From an uncultured Pelagibacteraceae bacterium (GTDB lineage Bacteria > Pseudomonadota > Alphaproteobacteria > Pelagibacterales > Pelagibacteraceae): a stretch of DNA of 64,000 bases. Positions 47,475 to 55,936 of this stretch are shown here, piece by piece. Location of the stretch: NCBI GenBank assembly GCA_902611405.1, contig CACLZL010000002.1, positions 1 through 64,000 on the forward strand. Reading direction: 5' to 3'. Within the stretch, counting starts at the first letter, position 1. Each line of letters begins with the position of its first letter. Made by a program: the position numbers and the translations under genes. A model generated the notes under the pieces. The model did not search any database and was not told the DNA's origin. It saw only the letters and a program-made list of their open reading frames with translations.

Positions 47475-48359
47475 CTAAGCCGCCTTAGTATTTTTAATTG
47501 AAAAATTTAATTTCTCTAAATTATTGATTAAATCTGACTCATCTTTAGCATTTAGAATGCTAAGTGGTGGTAAAAGATTTTTATAATACATTTCTTTTTT
47601 ACTAAAGTATGTATGTAAACCTGAGATTAAATTATATTTTTCAAATTCAGCTCTTACATCACAAAGGCTTTGATTTACTGTCTGATCGTTTCCATCATTA
47701 AAATCATCATATACTTTTCTTGCCAGTACAGAAGTGGCATTACATGTAGCTGTAATTATTCCTGAACAGCCTAATTGAAGTCCTTTAAATAATTTAGATT
47801 CTGATCCAGGTAAAACTGAAAAATTATCAATTTTTAAGTTTTCAAAAAGATTGTAAGAACTATCTTTTACTCCAATAATATTTTTTGGATATTTTTTAAC
47901 CAACTCTTCAATACACTCAATGCTAAACTTATAACCACATAGTTTTTCAAAATTATACAGTACTATTTCACAATCAGAAATTACTTCTACTATTTTGCTA
48001 TAAAATTCTATTACCTCTTTATCTCCATATTTATAGTAAGCAGGTGGCATGATTAGGAATCTATTAAAACCTAAAGATTTAGAAACCCTCATTAAATTAA
48101 TTGTTTCACCTAAAGAATTTAAACCAGTACCAATAATATACTTTTCTTTGTGTTTGCTTGAGGTCAGATGATTTAACAAATTAATTTTTTCAGAGATAGG
48201 TATAAGTTGGGCCTGTCCAGTGCTTCCAAAAATAGCTGCTCCATGACAACCATTGTCAATAACCATCTCTGCGTGTTTAATAGTTTTTTCAACATTTAGT
48301 GTTAAATCATCATTTAACAATGACATTGAAGCTGCATATATTCCTTTTATTAAACTCAT
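47475..48359 (-). CDS. DapA/NanA-family aldolase, not canonical DapA
   Basis: A 294-residue TIM-barrel lyase of the dihydrodipicolinate synthase family, with the start at MSLIKGIYAA (ATG 48357-48359). An upstream ATG is possible but would shrink the divergent spacer. The Schiff-base lysine is K165 (GVKDSS) and the conserved tyrosine Y135 (VLYNFEK). The usual GTTGE motif is GSTGQ here, with Gln for Glu, so 4-hydroxy-tetrahydrodipicolinate synthase activity is doubtful. It probably acts on another 2-keto acid. It is first in the cfa operon. Confidence 0.8.
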   Translation of the reverse strand: MSLIKGIYAASMSLLNDDLTLNVEKTIKHAEMVIDNGCHGAAIFGSTGQAQLIPISEKINLLNHLTSSKHKEKYIIGTGLNSLGETINLMRVSKSLGFNRFLIMPPAYYKYGDKEVIEFYSKIVEVISDCEIVLYNFEKLCGYKFSIECIEELVKKYPKNIIGVKDSSYNLFENLKIDNFSVLPGSESKLFKGLQLGCSGIITATCNATSVLARKVYDDFNDGNDQTVNQSLCDVRAEFEKYNLISGLHTYFSKKEMYYKNLLPPLSILNAKDESDLINNLEKLNFSIKNTKAA

Positions 48360-48393
48360 ATATTTTTTAAAACACATAATAATAAAAATAATA

Positions 48394-49329
48394 ATGAATA
48401 AAAGAGTAAACTTAATTATTGGTTCAGGCGTATTAGGGGCATATTTATCAGCTGAACTTTTGAAAAAGAAAGAAAAAGTAATTGTAACTTCAAGATCATT
48501 AAGTAAAAAATTTATTAATTATAAATATCTCAAAATAAAAAATAAAATAAAATTTGAAAAACTTAATACAAGTAAAAAAAACCAAATTAAAAATATTATT
48601 CAAAAATATAACCCAAAAAAAATTTTCTATTTTAGTGGACAAAGCTCTTTAACAAAAAGTTTTAAAAATAAAAAAGAAACTCTAAGTTCGCATTATGACG
48701 GTACTAAAAATTTCTTAGATATTTTAAAAAGTCAAAAATTAGATACTAAATTTTTTAAAGCTAACTCAGGTTATATATTTCAACCAAAAAACGGACTTAT
48801 TCATTTAAATTGTAAATACTCTTCAAACAACAACCCATATATCAAAGCTCAGCAGAAAGTATTTAATTTAATAAAAATATATAGAAAATTTGGATTAAAT
48901 TTATCAAATTTAATATTCTTGCAAATTGAGTCACCATTGAGAAACAATGATTTTTTTATAAAAAAAGTTTGTTTGGGATCTAAAAATAAAAAAAAGATTA
49001 TTGTTGGAAATTTAAATACATTTAGAGATTATTCTTGGATTACCGATGTAGTTAAAGCTATATACCTCACATCTAACTTAAAATCTAAAGATTATATTAT
49101 TTCAGCAGGAAAAAAACTTTCTGGCATTGAAATAATTAAAACAGCTTATAATCTTAACAAATTAGATTATCGAAAATATTTTTCAATTAATAAAAAATTT
49201 TTTAGAAAGAAAGAAAGTAAATTCTTAATTGGATCAAATAAAAATTCTTTACATTTAAAAAATAAATATAATTTTAAATTTAATATTTTTGGTAAAAAAT
49301 TAATTAAAAAAATGTATAAAAGTTTATGA
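48394..49329 (+). CDS. GDP-mannose dehydratase-like epimerase/dehydratase, degenerate active site
   Basis: A 311-residue extended SDR, using the ATG at 48394; an open frame continues upstream into the divergent gene, but the Rossmann motif GSGVLGAYLSAEL (about residues 10-22) begins soon after this start. FSGQSSLTKSF corresponds to the AAQSHVxxSF motif of GMD-type enzymes. In place of the YxxxK catalytic pair, Y149 is followed at +4 by Q153. The SxS/Thr motif region is NSGYIF. FRDYSWITDVVKA matches the C-terminal substrate part. It is coupled to a GT9 gene (4 nt overlap). Confidence 0.7.
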   Translation: MNKRVNLIIGSGVLGAYLSAELLKKKEKVIVTSRSLSKKFINYKYLKIKNKIKFEKLNTSKKNQIKNIIQKYNPKKIFYFSGQSSLTKSFKNKKETLSSHYDGTKNFLDILKSQKLDTKFFKANSGYIFQPKNGLIHLNCKYSSNNNPYIKAQQKVFNLIKIYRKFGLNLSNLIFLQIESPLRNNDFFIKKVCLGSKNKKKIIVGNLNTFRDYSWITDVVKAIYLTSNLKSKDYIISAGKKLSGIEIIKTAYNLNKLDYRKYFSINKKFFRKKESKFLIGSNKNSLHLKNKYNFKFNIFGKKLIKKMYKSL

Positions 49330-50264
49330 AAACAGGTATCTATTTAAGTTATATTGGCTTAGGCGCAAATCTACTTCATCTTTCCTATTGTCATCAAATT
49401 GCTAAAAAACATGGACCAGTAACTATTATAACTCTCTGTAAAAATTTAAAAGAAGCACTAGCTGATGATCCTCTTATTGAGGATGTTTATTATTTAGATA
49501 AATATCACAAAAAACTTTTAGACATTTTTAATCTTAGTAAGATTCTTAAACAATTTCATTTTCAAAATTTATTAATTTATTATCCAAGTTTAAGATTATA
49601 TTTTGCAGCAAAAATAGCTGGTATTGAGAACATATGGTCATATAAATCTAAAAATAAAAAAAATTTACACCTGGTTAAATCAGCAAAAAAGTTAACAGAA
49701 AATTTTCTTAATATTGATAATTGTCTTACTGAAACTAATTTTTTTATCGATAAAGATAGAATCAAAAAAGTCAAAGAAGAATTAAATAATAATAGTTATA
49801 AAATAGTAATTGGTGCAGGTTCCTCAGGTCCAACTACAAGATGGGGGTCAAGTAATTATGCTAATTTAATAAATAAGTTAAATGAACTAGATGATTATTT
49901 TTTTTTTATTTTATGTGGTCCAAATGAAAAAGAAGTTGAAAATAAGATTTTATCTAAATTAAAGAAAAAAAATTTTTTAACTTTAAGTAGCAAAAGAATA
50001 TATGATTTAATTCCATACCTTGGTATTTCAGATATGTATGTTGGAAACGATTCATTTGGTTCACATGTTGTTTCACAATGTGGAAAAAAAAGTATTGTAT
50101 TTCTCTTAGACGCTCCAAAAGCATATACAGACTATAGCGCGAACTATTATAGAATAGTTCCTGATGGATATAAGATTGATGAAATAACCCATGGTACTAA
50201 TGCAGATCCAAACTCAATTTTAGTAAATGATGTAGTTGAAATAATTAATAAATTAAAAAATTAA
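49326..50264 (+). CDS. Glycosyltransferase family 9 (heptosyltransferase-like)
   Basis: A 312-residue GT-B enzyme. The N-terminal half starts TGIYLSYIGLGANLLHLS, and the C-terminal half has the GT9 pattern IVIGAGSSGPTTRWGSSNYANLI, then LCGPNEKEVE and SDMYVGNDSFGSHVVSQCGKKSIVFL. GT9 proteins transfer heptose or related sugars onto lipopolysaccharide core. The acceptor here is unknown. It is coupled to the epimerase upstream, and its end overlaps the convergent J-domain gene by 4 nt. Confidence 0.8.
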   Translation: MKTGIYLSYIGLGANLLHLSYCHQIAKKHGPVTIITLCKNLKEALADDPLIEDVYYLDKYHKKLLDIFNLSKILKQFHFQNLLIYYPSLRLYFAAKIAGIENIWSYKSKNKKNLHLVKSAKKLTENFLNIDNCLTETNFFIDKDRIKKVKEELNNNSYKIVIGAGSSGPTTRWGSSNYANLINKLNELDDYFFFILCGPNEKEVENKILSKLKKKNFLTLSSKRIYDLIPYLGISDMYVGNDSFGSHVVSQCGKKSIVFLLDAPKAYTDYSANYYRIVPDGYKIDEITHGTNADPNSILVNDVVEIINKLKN

Positions 50265-50764
50265 CTAATATCTTTTAATACAATTTCCTTAGCCTCATTA
50301 ACTATTGCTGAAAGTCTTGATGTTTCAGGAGAAATATCTGGATGTATTTTTTTTTGGATTTTTTGATAAGCTTTATTAACTATTTCTTTAGTTGGTTTTT
50401 TATTAATATCTAAATTTAAAATTTTATATGCCTCAGATATTGATAATGATGAAGAGTTATTATTTTGATATTGATTAAAAGAAAATCTTCCAGAATTTCT
50501 TAAGGTTTGAATAAGCCTATAAAGAGAAAGCAATTGAATCAATGATAAACCTTTAAGTTTAACTAGAGCAAGACTTGCAAGAGTTAATGGCAACGTGAGT
50601 AGAAATTTTCCACCAATAGCAAATAAAACTGCTAATAAAGCCAATAATAAAATTGTTATCAGCCTCACTCCTTTTGACATTTTTTTTGGAGAAATATTTG
50701 ACCACCATCTTAATAAAAAATATAAGATGACTAAAATTACAAGTAGATAAATTATAATATTCAT
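50261..50764 (-). CDS. Membrane-anchored J-domain protein
   Basis: A 167-residue protein, start MNIIIYLLVI (ATG 50762-50764) preferred; a longer frame to 50794 would overlap the divergent peptidase. Two or three hydrophobic helices (about residues 2-20, 34-51 and 55-70) are followed by a polar linker. The C-terminus holds a J domain with SEAYKILNL and an intact HPD motif (141-143). J proteins stimulate DnaK ATPase; the mitochondrial TIM14/Pam18 family has the same anchor-J layout. A role in protein import or membrane quality control is inference. Confidence 0.85.
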   Translation of the reverse strand: MNIIIYLLVILVILYFLLRWWSNISPKKMSKGVRLITILLLALLAVLFAIGGKFLLTLPLTLASLALVKLKGLSLIQLLSLYRLIQTLRNSGRFSFNQYQNNNSSSLSISEAYKILNLDINKKPTKEIVNKAYQKIQKKIHPDISPETSRLSAIVNEAKEIVLKDIS

Positions 50765-50779
50765 ATATTTCCTTATTAA

Positions 50780-52855
50780 ATGAAAGTACCACAACTTAAA
50801 AAAAAACTAGAGATAAAAACTTGTCACAATATTGATTGGGAAGATAATTACAGCTGGATTCATCAAGATAATATTTTAGAGGTTCTTAAAGATAAAAGTA
50901 AGTTAGATCCTGAGGTAAAAAATTATTTAGAAGATGAAAATGCTTATACAGATCATCATTTAAAAGATACTAAAGATATTCAAAAAAAATTATTTGATGA
51001 AATTAAAGGAAGAATTAAATTAGATGATGAATCTTTACCCTATAAAGATCATACCTATGAGTATTGGACAAAGACTACAACAAAAGGAAATTATTCCATA
51101 AAACTAAGAAAAAAAATTGGTTCAGAAAATATTGAGGAAATATGGAATGGAGATAAAGAAAAAGAGAAACTTAAAACTGAATATTTTGGGGTTGGAGATT
51201 TAGAAGTAAGTAATAATGATAAATATCTTGGATACTCTTTAGATCTTAAAGGTTCTGAATATTATACAATTTATTTAAGAGATATAAAAACAAACAAAAT
51301 TATTTCAAAAGAAATTTCAGAAACATCAGGTGGAATAACATTTAGTTTAGATGATAAATATATTTTTTATTCTAAACTTGATAAAAATCATAGAGCAAGA
51401 ACAATATACAGACACAAAATAGGAGATTTTGATGGCAAAGATGAATTAATATTTGAGGAGAAAAGTGAAGCTTTTACAGTGGGAATTGGAAAAAGCTCAG
51501 ATGAAAAATATTTTTTTATAAATACTTCTGACCATAATACCTCGGAGCAATATTACTTTAAATCAGATGAATTAAATCCATCTCCAAAACTTATTATTAA
51601 AAGAGAAAGAGGTGTTCTATATTCTGTTAATTCATGGGATGGTAAATTTTATAATCATACAAATAAAAATGCTGAAGACTTTAAAATCGATATTTGTGAC
51701 AATTTAGAAAATCAAAATTGGAAAACATATATTCCAGCAAAAGATGAGGTTTTAATTGGTGGATTAACATTTCTTAAAAATTGGATTATTCGTGGTGAAA
51801 CATCAGATGCACTAGATAAATTATTTGTTAAAAATATTTCTACAAATATAGAAGAAGAATTAATTTTTTCTGATGAATCTGTTTATGTTCCAGGAGTAAG
51901 CTTAACTCAAAAAGATAGAAATACTGATCAAGTTTATTTAGGATATTCATCGCCCAAAACTCCTTCTAGAGTATTTAAATATAATCTAGAAAAAAAATCT
52001 AAAGAACTTGTTAAAGAACAAGAAATCCCCTCTGGTCATAATAAAGATGACTATATTGTTGAGAGAATTGAGTTTAAATCTCATGATGGAAGGATGGTTC
52101 CATTAACAATCACAAGACACAAAAAAACAAAAATTGATGGCTCTGCAAATGTTTTATTATATGGATATGGGTCTTATGGAAATTCTATGTCCCCAAGTTT
52201 TTCTTCCACAAGATTAAGTCTTATCAATAGAGATATAATTTGGGCCACAGCCCATATAAGAGGTGGTATGGAAAGAGGTATGAAGTGGTGGAAAGAGGGA
52301 AAATTAACAAACAAAAAAAATACTTTTGAAGATTATATTTACGCAGCAAAATATTTGATCGATAAGAATTATACGTCAAAAGGAAATATTATTGGAATGG
52401 GTGGATCAGCTGGAGGATTATTAATGGGAGCTGTGGTCAATCAATCTCCTGAATTATTTTTAGGAATTATCATGGCTGTTCCTTTTGTGGATTCTTTAAC
52501 AACAAATCTTGATCATTCTTTACCTTTAACTGTGGGAGAATTTGACGAATTTGGAAATGCAAAAGAGAATAAAGAACACTTTGATTATATTTTTTCATAT
52601 GCACCCTATAACAATATTAAAAAAATGGATTATCCACATATTTTTATTACAACAAGTTTAAGTGATAATAGAGTTTTATTTGATGAACCTGCAAAGTTCA
52701 CAGCAAAACTTAGAGACTATAAAACAGATAATAATTTACTTCTTTTAAAAACCGAAATGAATGCTGGTCATGGTGGAAAATCTGGAAGAGATGGGGCAAT
52801 AGAAGAAATTGCTATTGACTATGCATTTGCGTTAAAAATTTCAAAAAAAATCTAG
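50780..52855 (+). CDS. ptrB: Oligopeptidase B-type serine peptidase (S9 family)
   Basis: A 691-residue cytoplasmic prolyl-oligopeptidase-type enzyme cutting after basic residues in short peptides. The N-terminal beta-propeller covers about residues 70-400, and the C-terminal alpha/beta hydrolase domain the rest. Catalytic Ser is S543 in GGSAGG, His H664 in NAGHGG. GYGSYG and RGGMERG occur as in OpdB. Length (E. coli 686) matches. It is divergent from the J-domain gene with 15 nt between starts. Confidence 0.92.
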   Translation: MKVPQLKKKLEIKTCHNIDWEDNYSWIHQDNILEVLKDKSKLDPEVKNYLEDENAYTDHHLKDTKDIQKKLFDEIKGRIKLDDESLPYKDHTYEYWTKTTTKGNYSIKLRKKIGSENIEEIWNGDKEKEKLKTEYFGVGDLEVSNNDKYLGYSLDLKGSEYYTIYLRDIKTNKIISKEISETSGGITFSLDDKYIFYSKLDKNHRARTIYRHKIGDFDGKDELIFEEKSEAFTVGIGKSSDEKYFFINTSDHNTSEQYYFKSDELNPSPKLIIKRERGVLYSVNSWDGKFYNHTNKNAEDFKIDICDNLENQNWKTYIPAKDEVLIGGLTFLKNWIIRGETSDALDKLFVKNISTNIEEELIFSDESVYVPGVSLTQKDRNTDQVYLGYSSPKTPSRVFKYNLEKKSKELVKEQEIPSGHNKDDYIVERIEFKSHDGRMVPLTITRHKKTKIDGSANVLLYGYGSYGNSMSPSFSSTRLSLINRDIIWATAHIRGGMERGMKWWKEGKLTNKKNTFEDYIYAAKYLIDKNYTSKGNIIGMGGSAGGLLMGAVVNQSPELFLGIIMAVPFVDSLTTNLDHSLPLTVGEFDEFGNAKENKEHFDYIFSYAPYNNIKKMDYPHIFITTSLSDNRVLFDEPAKFTAKLRDYKTDNNLLLLKTEMNAGHGGKSGRDGAIEEIAIDYAFALKISKKI

Positions 52856-52867
52856 CACACTTTTAAT

Positions 52868-52895
52868 CTTGAAAAAAACAAATTAATTACCATAT
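52868..52895 (+). promoter_or_regulatory. Putative heat-shock (sigma-32-type) promoter of hsp20
   Basis: CTTGAAA (52868-52874) and CCATAT (52890-52895) are separated by 15 nt, the same geometry as before groES. CCATAT matches the CCATNT half of the sigma-32 -10 element. It lies 62 nt before the hsp20 ATG. Confidence 0.6.
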
Positions 52896-52957
52896 AAATC
52901 TAGTATGTCGCCTAATGGGGCTTACAAAAATAAACTTGCTTAACAAAGGAGGATATT

Positions 52958-53404
52958 ATGACAAGTAAGGATCTATCTATATTTAACTCACTTAGACCTT
53001 TTTCAATTGGCTTTGATGATATGTTCGACCAATTTGAAAATATGTTGGGAAATGGGAATTTGACAATGCAGTCAAATTATCCACCCTACAACATCCGAAA
53101 GACAGGTAAAGACAACTATGCAATTGAAGTAGCATTGGCTGGCTTTAGCAAAAAAGACGTTGAGGTTGAGTTCGAGGACAATTTATTAACCGTAAGAACA
53201 AAACAAGTTAATAAGTCTGAGGACAGTGATGTTAATGGAGAAATTATTCATAAAGGTATTTCTCAAAGACAATTTGCAAGATCATTCACTATAGCTGATG
53301 ATGTAAAAGTTAATAGTGCTGAGCTTAAAGATGGTCTTTTAACAATATCTTGTGAAAGAATAATTCCAGAACATAAAAAAAAGAAGCTTATTGAAATTAA
53401 ATAA
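52958..53404 (+). CDS. Small heat-shock protein, Hsp20/IbpA family
   Basis: A 148-residue alpha-crystallin-type chaperone that holds unfolding proteins. The N-terminus has SLRPFSIGFDDMFDQFE, typical of IbpA. The crystallin domain begins NYPPYNIRKTG, has VALAGFSKKDVEVE, and ends with LKDGLLTISCER. A very strong ribosome site (AAAGGAGG) precedes the ATG by 5 nt. A hairpin follows. It stands alone between ptrB and the permease. Confidence 0.95.
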   Translation: MTSKDLSIFNSLRPFSIGFDDMFDQFENMLGNGNLTMQSNYPPYNIRKTGKDNYAIEVALAGFSKKDVEVEFEDNLLTVRTKQVNKSEDSDVNGEIIHKGISQRQFARSFTIADDVKVNSAELKDGLLTISCERIIPEHKKKKLIEIK

Positions 53405-53417
53405 GTCTTAAACCTTG

Positions 53418-53444
53418 CTTGTGGGGATTTCTCCCCACAAGTTT
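53418..53444 (+). terminator. Bidirectional terminator-like hairpin between hsp20 and permease
   Basis: CTTGTGGGGA (53418-53427) pairs perfectly with TCCCCACAAG (53432-53441) around TTTC. The T run after it is short (TTT) and the other flank has AAA, so it may act weakly in both directions between the convergent genes. Confidence 0.8.
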
Positions 53445-53451
53445 AAATTAA

Positions 53452-54774
53452 TTATTTCTTTGCCATTATAGCATTTAAAACAAATGCTAGTAATCCAGCG
53501 GGTATAAGTCCAGTTGTTAACAGTAGTTTTAAACTTATTCCAAAATCTGGAATATTTTTCACAAAGTCTGGTAACAATGACATTCCGATTCCGAAAGACA
53601 GAGAAAGAGCTAAGATTAATAAATTTCTTTGATCCATTTCTGCCCTTGAAATCAATTTAATACCAGCAGCTACAATCATACCAAACATAATGATTGCCGC
53701 TCCACCAATCACAGACTCGGGCATCGCTGCAATTATTCCACCTAATTTTGGAAATAATCCCATAAGAACCAAAGCTATTCCAGCTATAGTTCCAACGTGT
53801 CTACTTACAACTCCTGTAAACGCAACTAATCCAGCATTTTGCGAATAAGATGTATTTGGCATCGCATTAAATATTGCACCAAATGCAGTACCAACACCAT
53901 CTGCCATAATTCCACCTGATATTTCTTTATCTGTTGCCTCTCGTTTAGCACCACCCATTGTAGTAGCACTTATATCTCCAATTGTTTCAATTGTTGTAAC
54001 AACTGACATAAACAACATTAGAATTATTGCACCGGGTACAAAATCAATTCCATATTGAAGTGGCATTGGAAATGCAAACCATGATGCAGAAGCAATTTTT
54101 CCGTAGTTAACCATTCCGAGTGCAGCTGCAACTATGAAGCCGGCTACTATTCCAATTAAAATTGATCCTGCAGAAGCCATCCCTTTACCTCTAAGATTAA
54201 AAAAGATAGCAACTATAAACACTGTGAAAGCAACCGTTAAATGATTTGCATTTGCAAAGATTTCAGGTTTATTATTCATTAACCATCCACCTCCACCAGC
54301 ATACATAAAACCAACTTTAAGCAAACTAAATCCAATCATGAGTACAACTATACCAGTGACTAATGGTGGGAATAGATGTCTTATTGGTTTTAAAACTTTT
54401 CCAATAAAAATTTGAAAAATTCCTCCGATGAACGCTGCTGTAAATACCGCACCTAATCCTGCTGCTTTAAATGGTAGCATAATTGGTATAAACGCAAAAC
54501 TTGTTCCTTGAACAATAGGAAGTCTTGCACCAATTTCTTTGTATCCAACTGTTTGGATAATTGTTGCAACTCCCGCAACAAACAAAGCCATTTGAATCAA
54601 AAATATTTTTTGTTCAGGCGTTTGACCAAAAACTCCAGCCACAATTATAGGAACCGTTATATTACCAGCAAACATTGCTAGCACGTGCTGAATTCCTAAA
54701 GGTATGGATTTATTTAATGGAAGTTTTTTATCCGGACTGTTTGTAGAGCCCGCTTTTGTTTTTCTTGAAGCCAT
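53452..54774 (-). CDS. NCS2-family nucleobase permease (xanthine/urate/uracil type)
   Basis: A 440-residue transporter with about 12-14 helices. The N-terminal GIQHVLAMFAGNITVPIIVAG is typical of NCS2 proteins. The NAT signature is QNAGLVAFTGVVSRHVG (about residues 302-318), where the QNxG form is associated with xanthine and urate carriers. LPIVQGTSFAFIP also fits. The substrate is probably a purine base, given the neighbours. A good ribosome site (GGAGG) precedes it. It could also take uracil. Confidence 0.85.
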   Translation of the reverse strand: MASRKTKAGSTNSPDKKLPLNKSIPLGIQHVLAMFAGNITVPIIVAGVFGQTPEQKIFLIQMALFVAGVATIIQTVGYKEIGARLPIVQGTSFAFIPIMLPFKAAGLGAVFTAAFIGGIFQIFIGKVLKPIRHLFPPLVTGIVVLMIGFSLLKVGFMYAGGGGWLMNNKPEIFANANHLTVAFTVFIVAIFFNLRGKGMASAGSILIGIVAGFIVAAALGMVNYGKIASASWFAFPMPLQYGIDFVPGAIILMLFMSVVTTIETIGDISATTMGGAKREATDKEISGGIMADGVGTAFGAIFNAMPNTSYSQNAGLVAFTGVVSRHVGTIAGIALVLMGLFPKLGGIIAAMPESVIGGAAIIMFGMIVAAGIKLISRAEMDQRNLLILALSLSFGIGMSLLPDFVKNIPDFGISLKLLLTTGLIPAGLLAFVLNAIMAKK

Positions 54775-54912
54775 ATAACCTCCGTCGTTAACTAAATAGA
54801 CGTTACATTATTGGCTGTGAATTAATATAAAAAAACTGATTAGTTTAGAACAACTCCACTTTAGATAGTAAAAAAAACCTATAATGAGCAGATTTATTTT
54901 AATTAATAAATT

Positions 54913-55218
54913 TTAAAAGCAACCGTTTGAAACAAAACCCACAACTATATTTTCTGAATTTATTTCAAACCTACGTTCACATGGAACAAGGTATTTTTTA
55001 CTATTATAAACAAACTCAAAATTGCCTTTAGCATTTTTAAAGTCTTCATCTGGTTTTCCAAGCTCCATCTGAAGTTCGCTAGCTGATTTTCCAAGAAATT
55101 TACTTAATTTTTCATTTTCCTTCTCAACAATAGCATCTGTTTTGTTTTTAACAGTTTGGCACCCTGAAAAAAAAATTAATATAATTACTAGACTTATTGC
55201 TGATTTTAATTTTGACAT
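54913..55218 (-). CDS. Small lipoprotein, SmpA/BamE-like layout
   Basis: A 101-residue lipoprotein. The signal helix (about residues 8-18) ends in FFSGC, a lipobox with acylated Cys near 20. The mature part has KFLGKSASELQMELGKPDED, a short helix-turn often seen in BamE-like folds, then FVYNSKKYLVPCERRFEIN. Two later cysteines may pair. The family is uncertain. It lies between the permease and the purine ABC operon without an evident metabolic role. Confidence 0.6.
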   Translation of the reverse strand: MSKLKSAISLVIILIFFSGCQTVKNKTDAIVEKENEKLSKFLGKSASELQMELGKPDEDFKNAKGNFEFVYNSKKYLVPCERRFEINSENIVVGFVSNGCF

Positions 55219-55283
55219 AATTTTAAATTAACATTTTTGTTTCATAAATTATTAACTTTTAAGTTGTATAAATAATTTATTTC

Positions 55284-55313
55284 TTGTTACTTTTAATTTA
55301 ATTATAGTAACAA
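55284..55313 (+). promoter_or_regulatory. Operator-like dyad upstream of purine deaminase/ABC operon
   Basis: TTGTTAC (55284-55290) and GTAACAA (55307-55313) are perfect 7-bp inverted arms separated by 16 nt, centred about 45 nt before the ATG at 55343. Arm centres are 23 bp apart, two helical turns, as expected for a dimeric regulator. TATAGT within it could be part of a -10 element. The regulator is unknown. Confidence 0.45.
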
Positions 55314-55342
55314 TTGTGTTCTTTATTTGATGGTTCAAGCAT

Positions 55343-55933
55343 ATGAATGAAAAAGACCTAGAAAAGATACTAAATATATTTTTAAAAGAAGTTTTACCCT
55401 TAACTGAACAAGGTGTTGACAAAGGTAGTAAAATATTTGGGGCAGCAATAATTAAAAAAGATGATTTATCGCTTGTAGTTGCAGAAACAAACAATGAAAT
55501 AGAAAATCCATTGTGGCATGGAGAAATGCACACTCTTAAAAAATTTTATGAACTAAAGGCAAATATAAGACCAAATGAAAAAGACTGCATGTTCTTAAGT
55601 TCACATGAGCCCTGCAGTATGTGTTTGAGTGCAATCACTTTTTCTGGATTTGATAATTTTTATTATTTGTTTCCGTATAGTGTAACAAATAATGATTTCA
55701 ATATCCCTCACGATTTAAATATACTGAAAGAAGTATTTAAAATTAATGATGGAAAATATAATAAAGAAAATTCTTACTGGAATAGTCAAAATATAAATTT
55801 ACTTATTGATAATTTACCTCCTGAAAAAAAAGAAAAAATTTTAAATCAATTAGACGAAATTAAAAAAAAATATCAAACTTTATCAGATCAATATCAGGAA
55901 AATAAAGATGGAAATTCTATACCATTAAATTAA
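55343..55933 (+). CDS. Cytidine/deoxycytidylate deaminase-fold deaminase, purine context
   Basis: A 196-residue zinc deaminase. The catalytic HxE motif is H59-G-E61 and the zinc cysteines are C91 and C94 in HEPCSMC. The C-terminal ~70 residues are charged and not recognised. The substrate cannot be fixed; guanine, adenine or nucleoside deaminase activity is suggested by the ABC transporter coupled 3 nt downstream. It differs clearly from the second deaminase at 62067 (GuaD-like). It starts a five-gene operon. Confidence 0.75.
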   Translation: MNEKDLEKILNIFLKEVLPLTEQGVDKGSKIFGAAIIKKDDLSLVVAETNNEIENPLWHGEMHTLKKFYELKANIRPNEKDCMFLSSHEPCSMCLSAITFSGFDNFYYLFPYSVTNNDFNIPHDLNILKEVFKINDGKYNKENSYWNSQNINLLIDNLPPEKKEKILNQLDEIKKKYQTLSDQYQENKDGNSIPLN

Positions 55934-55936
55934 TTA

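Noticed and set aside
48253..48393. N-terminal extension of the GMD-like protein
   Set aside because: The extra 47 codons overlap the divergent DapA-like gene and precede the Rossmann motif; the ATG at 48394 fits better.
54775..54912. Purine riboswitch before the nucleobase permease
   Set aside because: The 138-nt leader lacks the conserved junction and loop sequences of purine aptamers.
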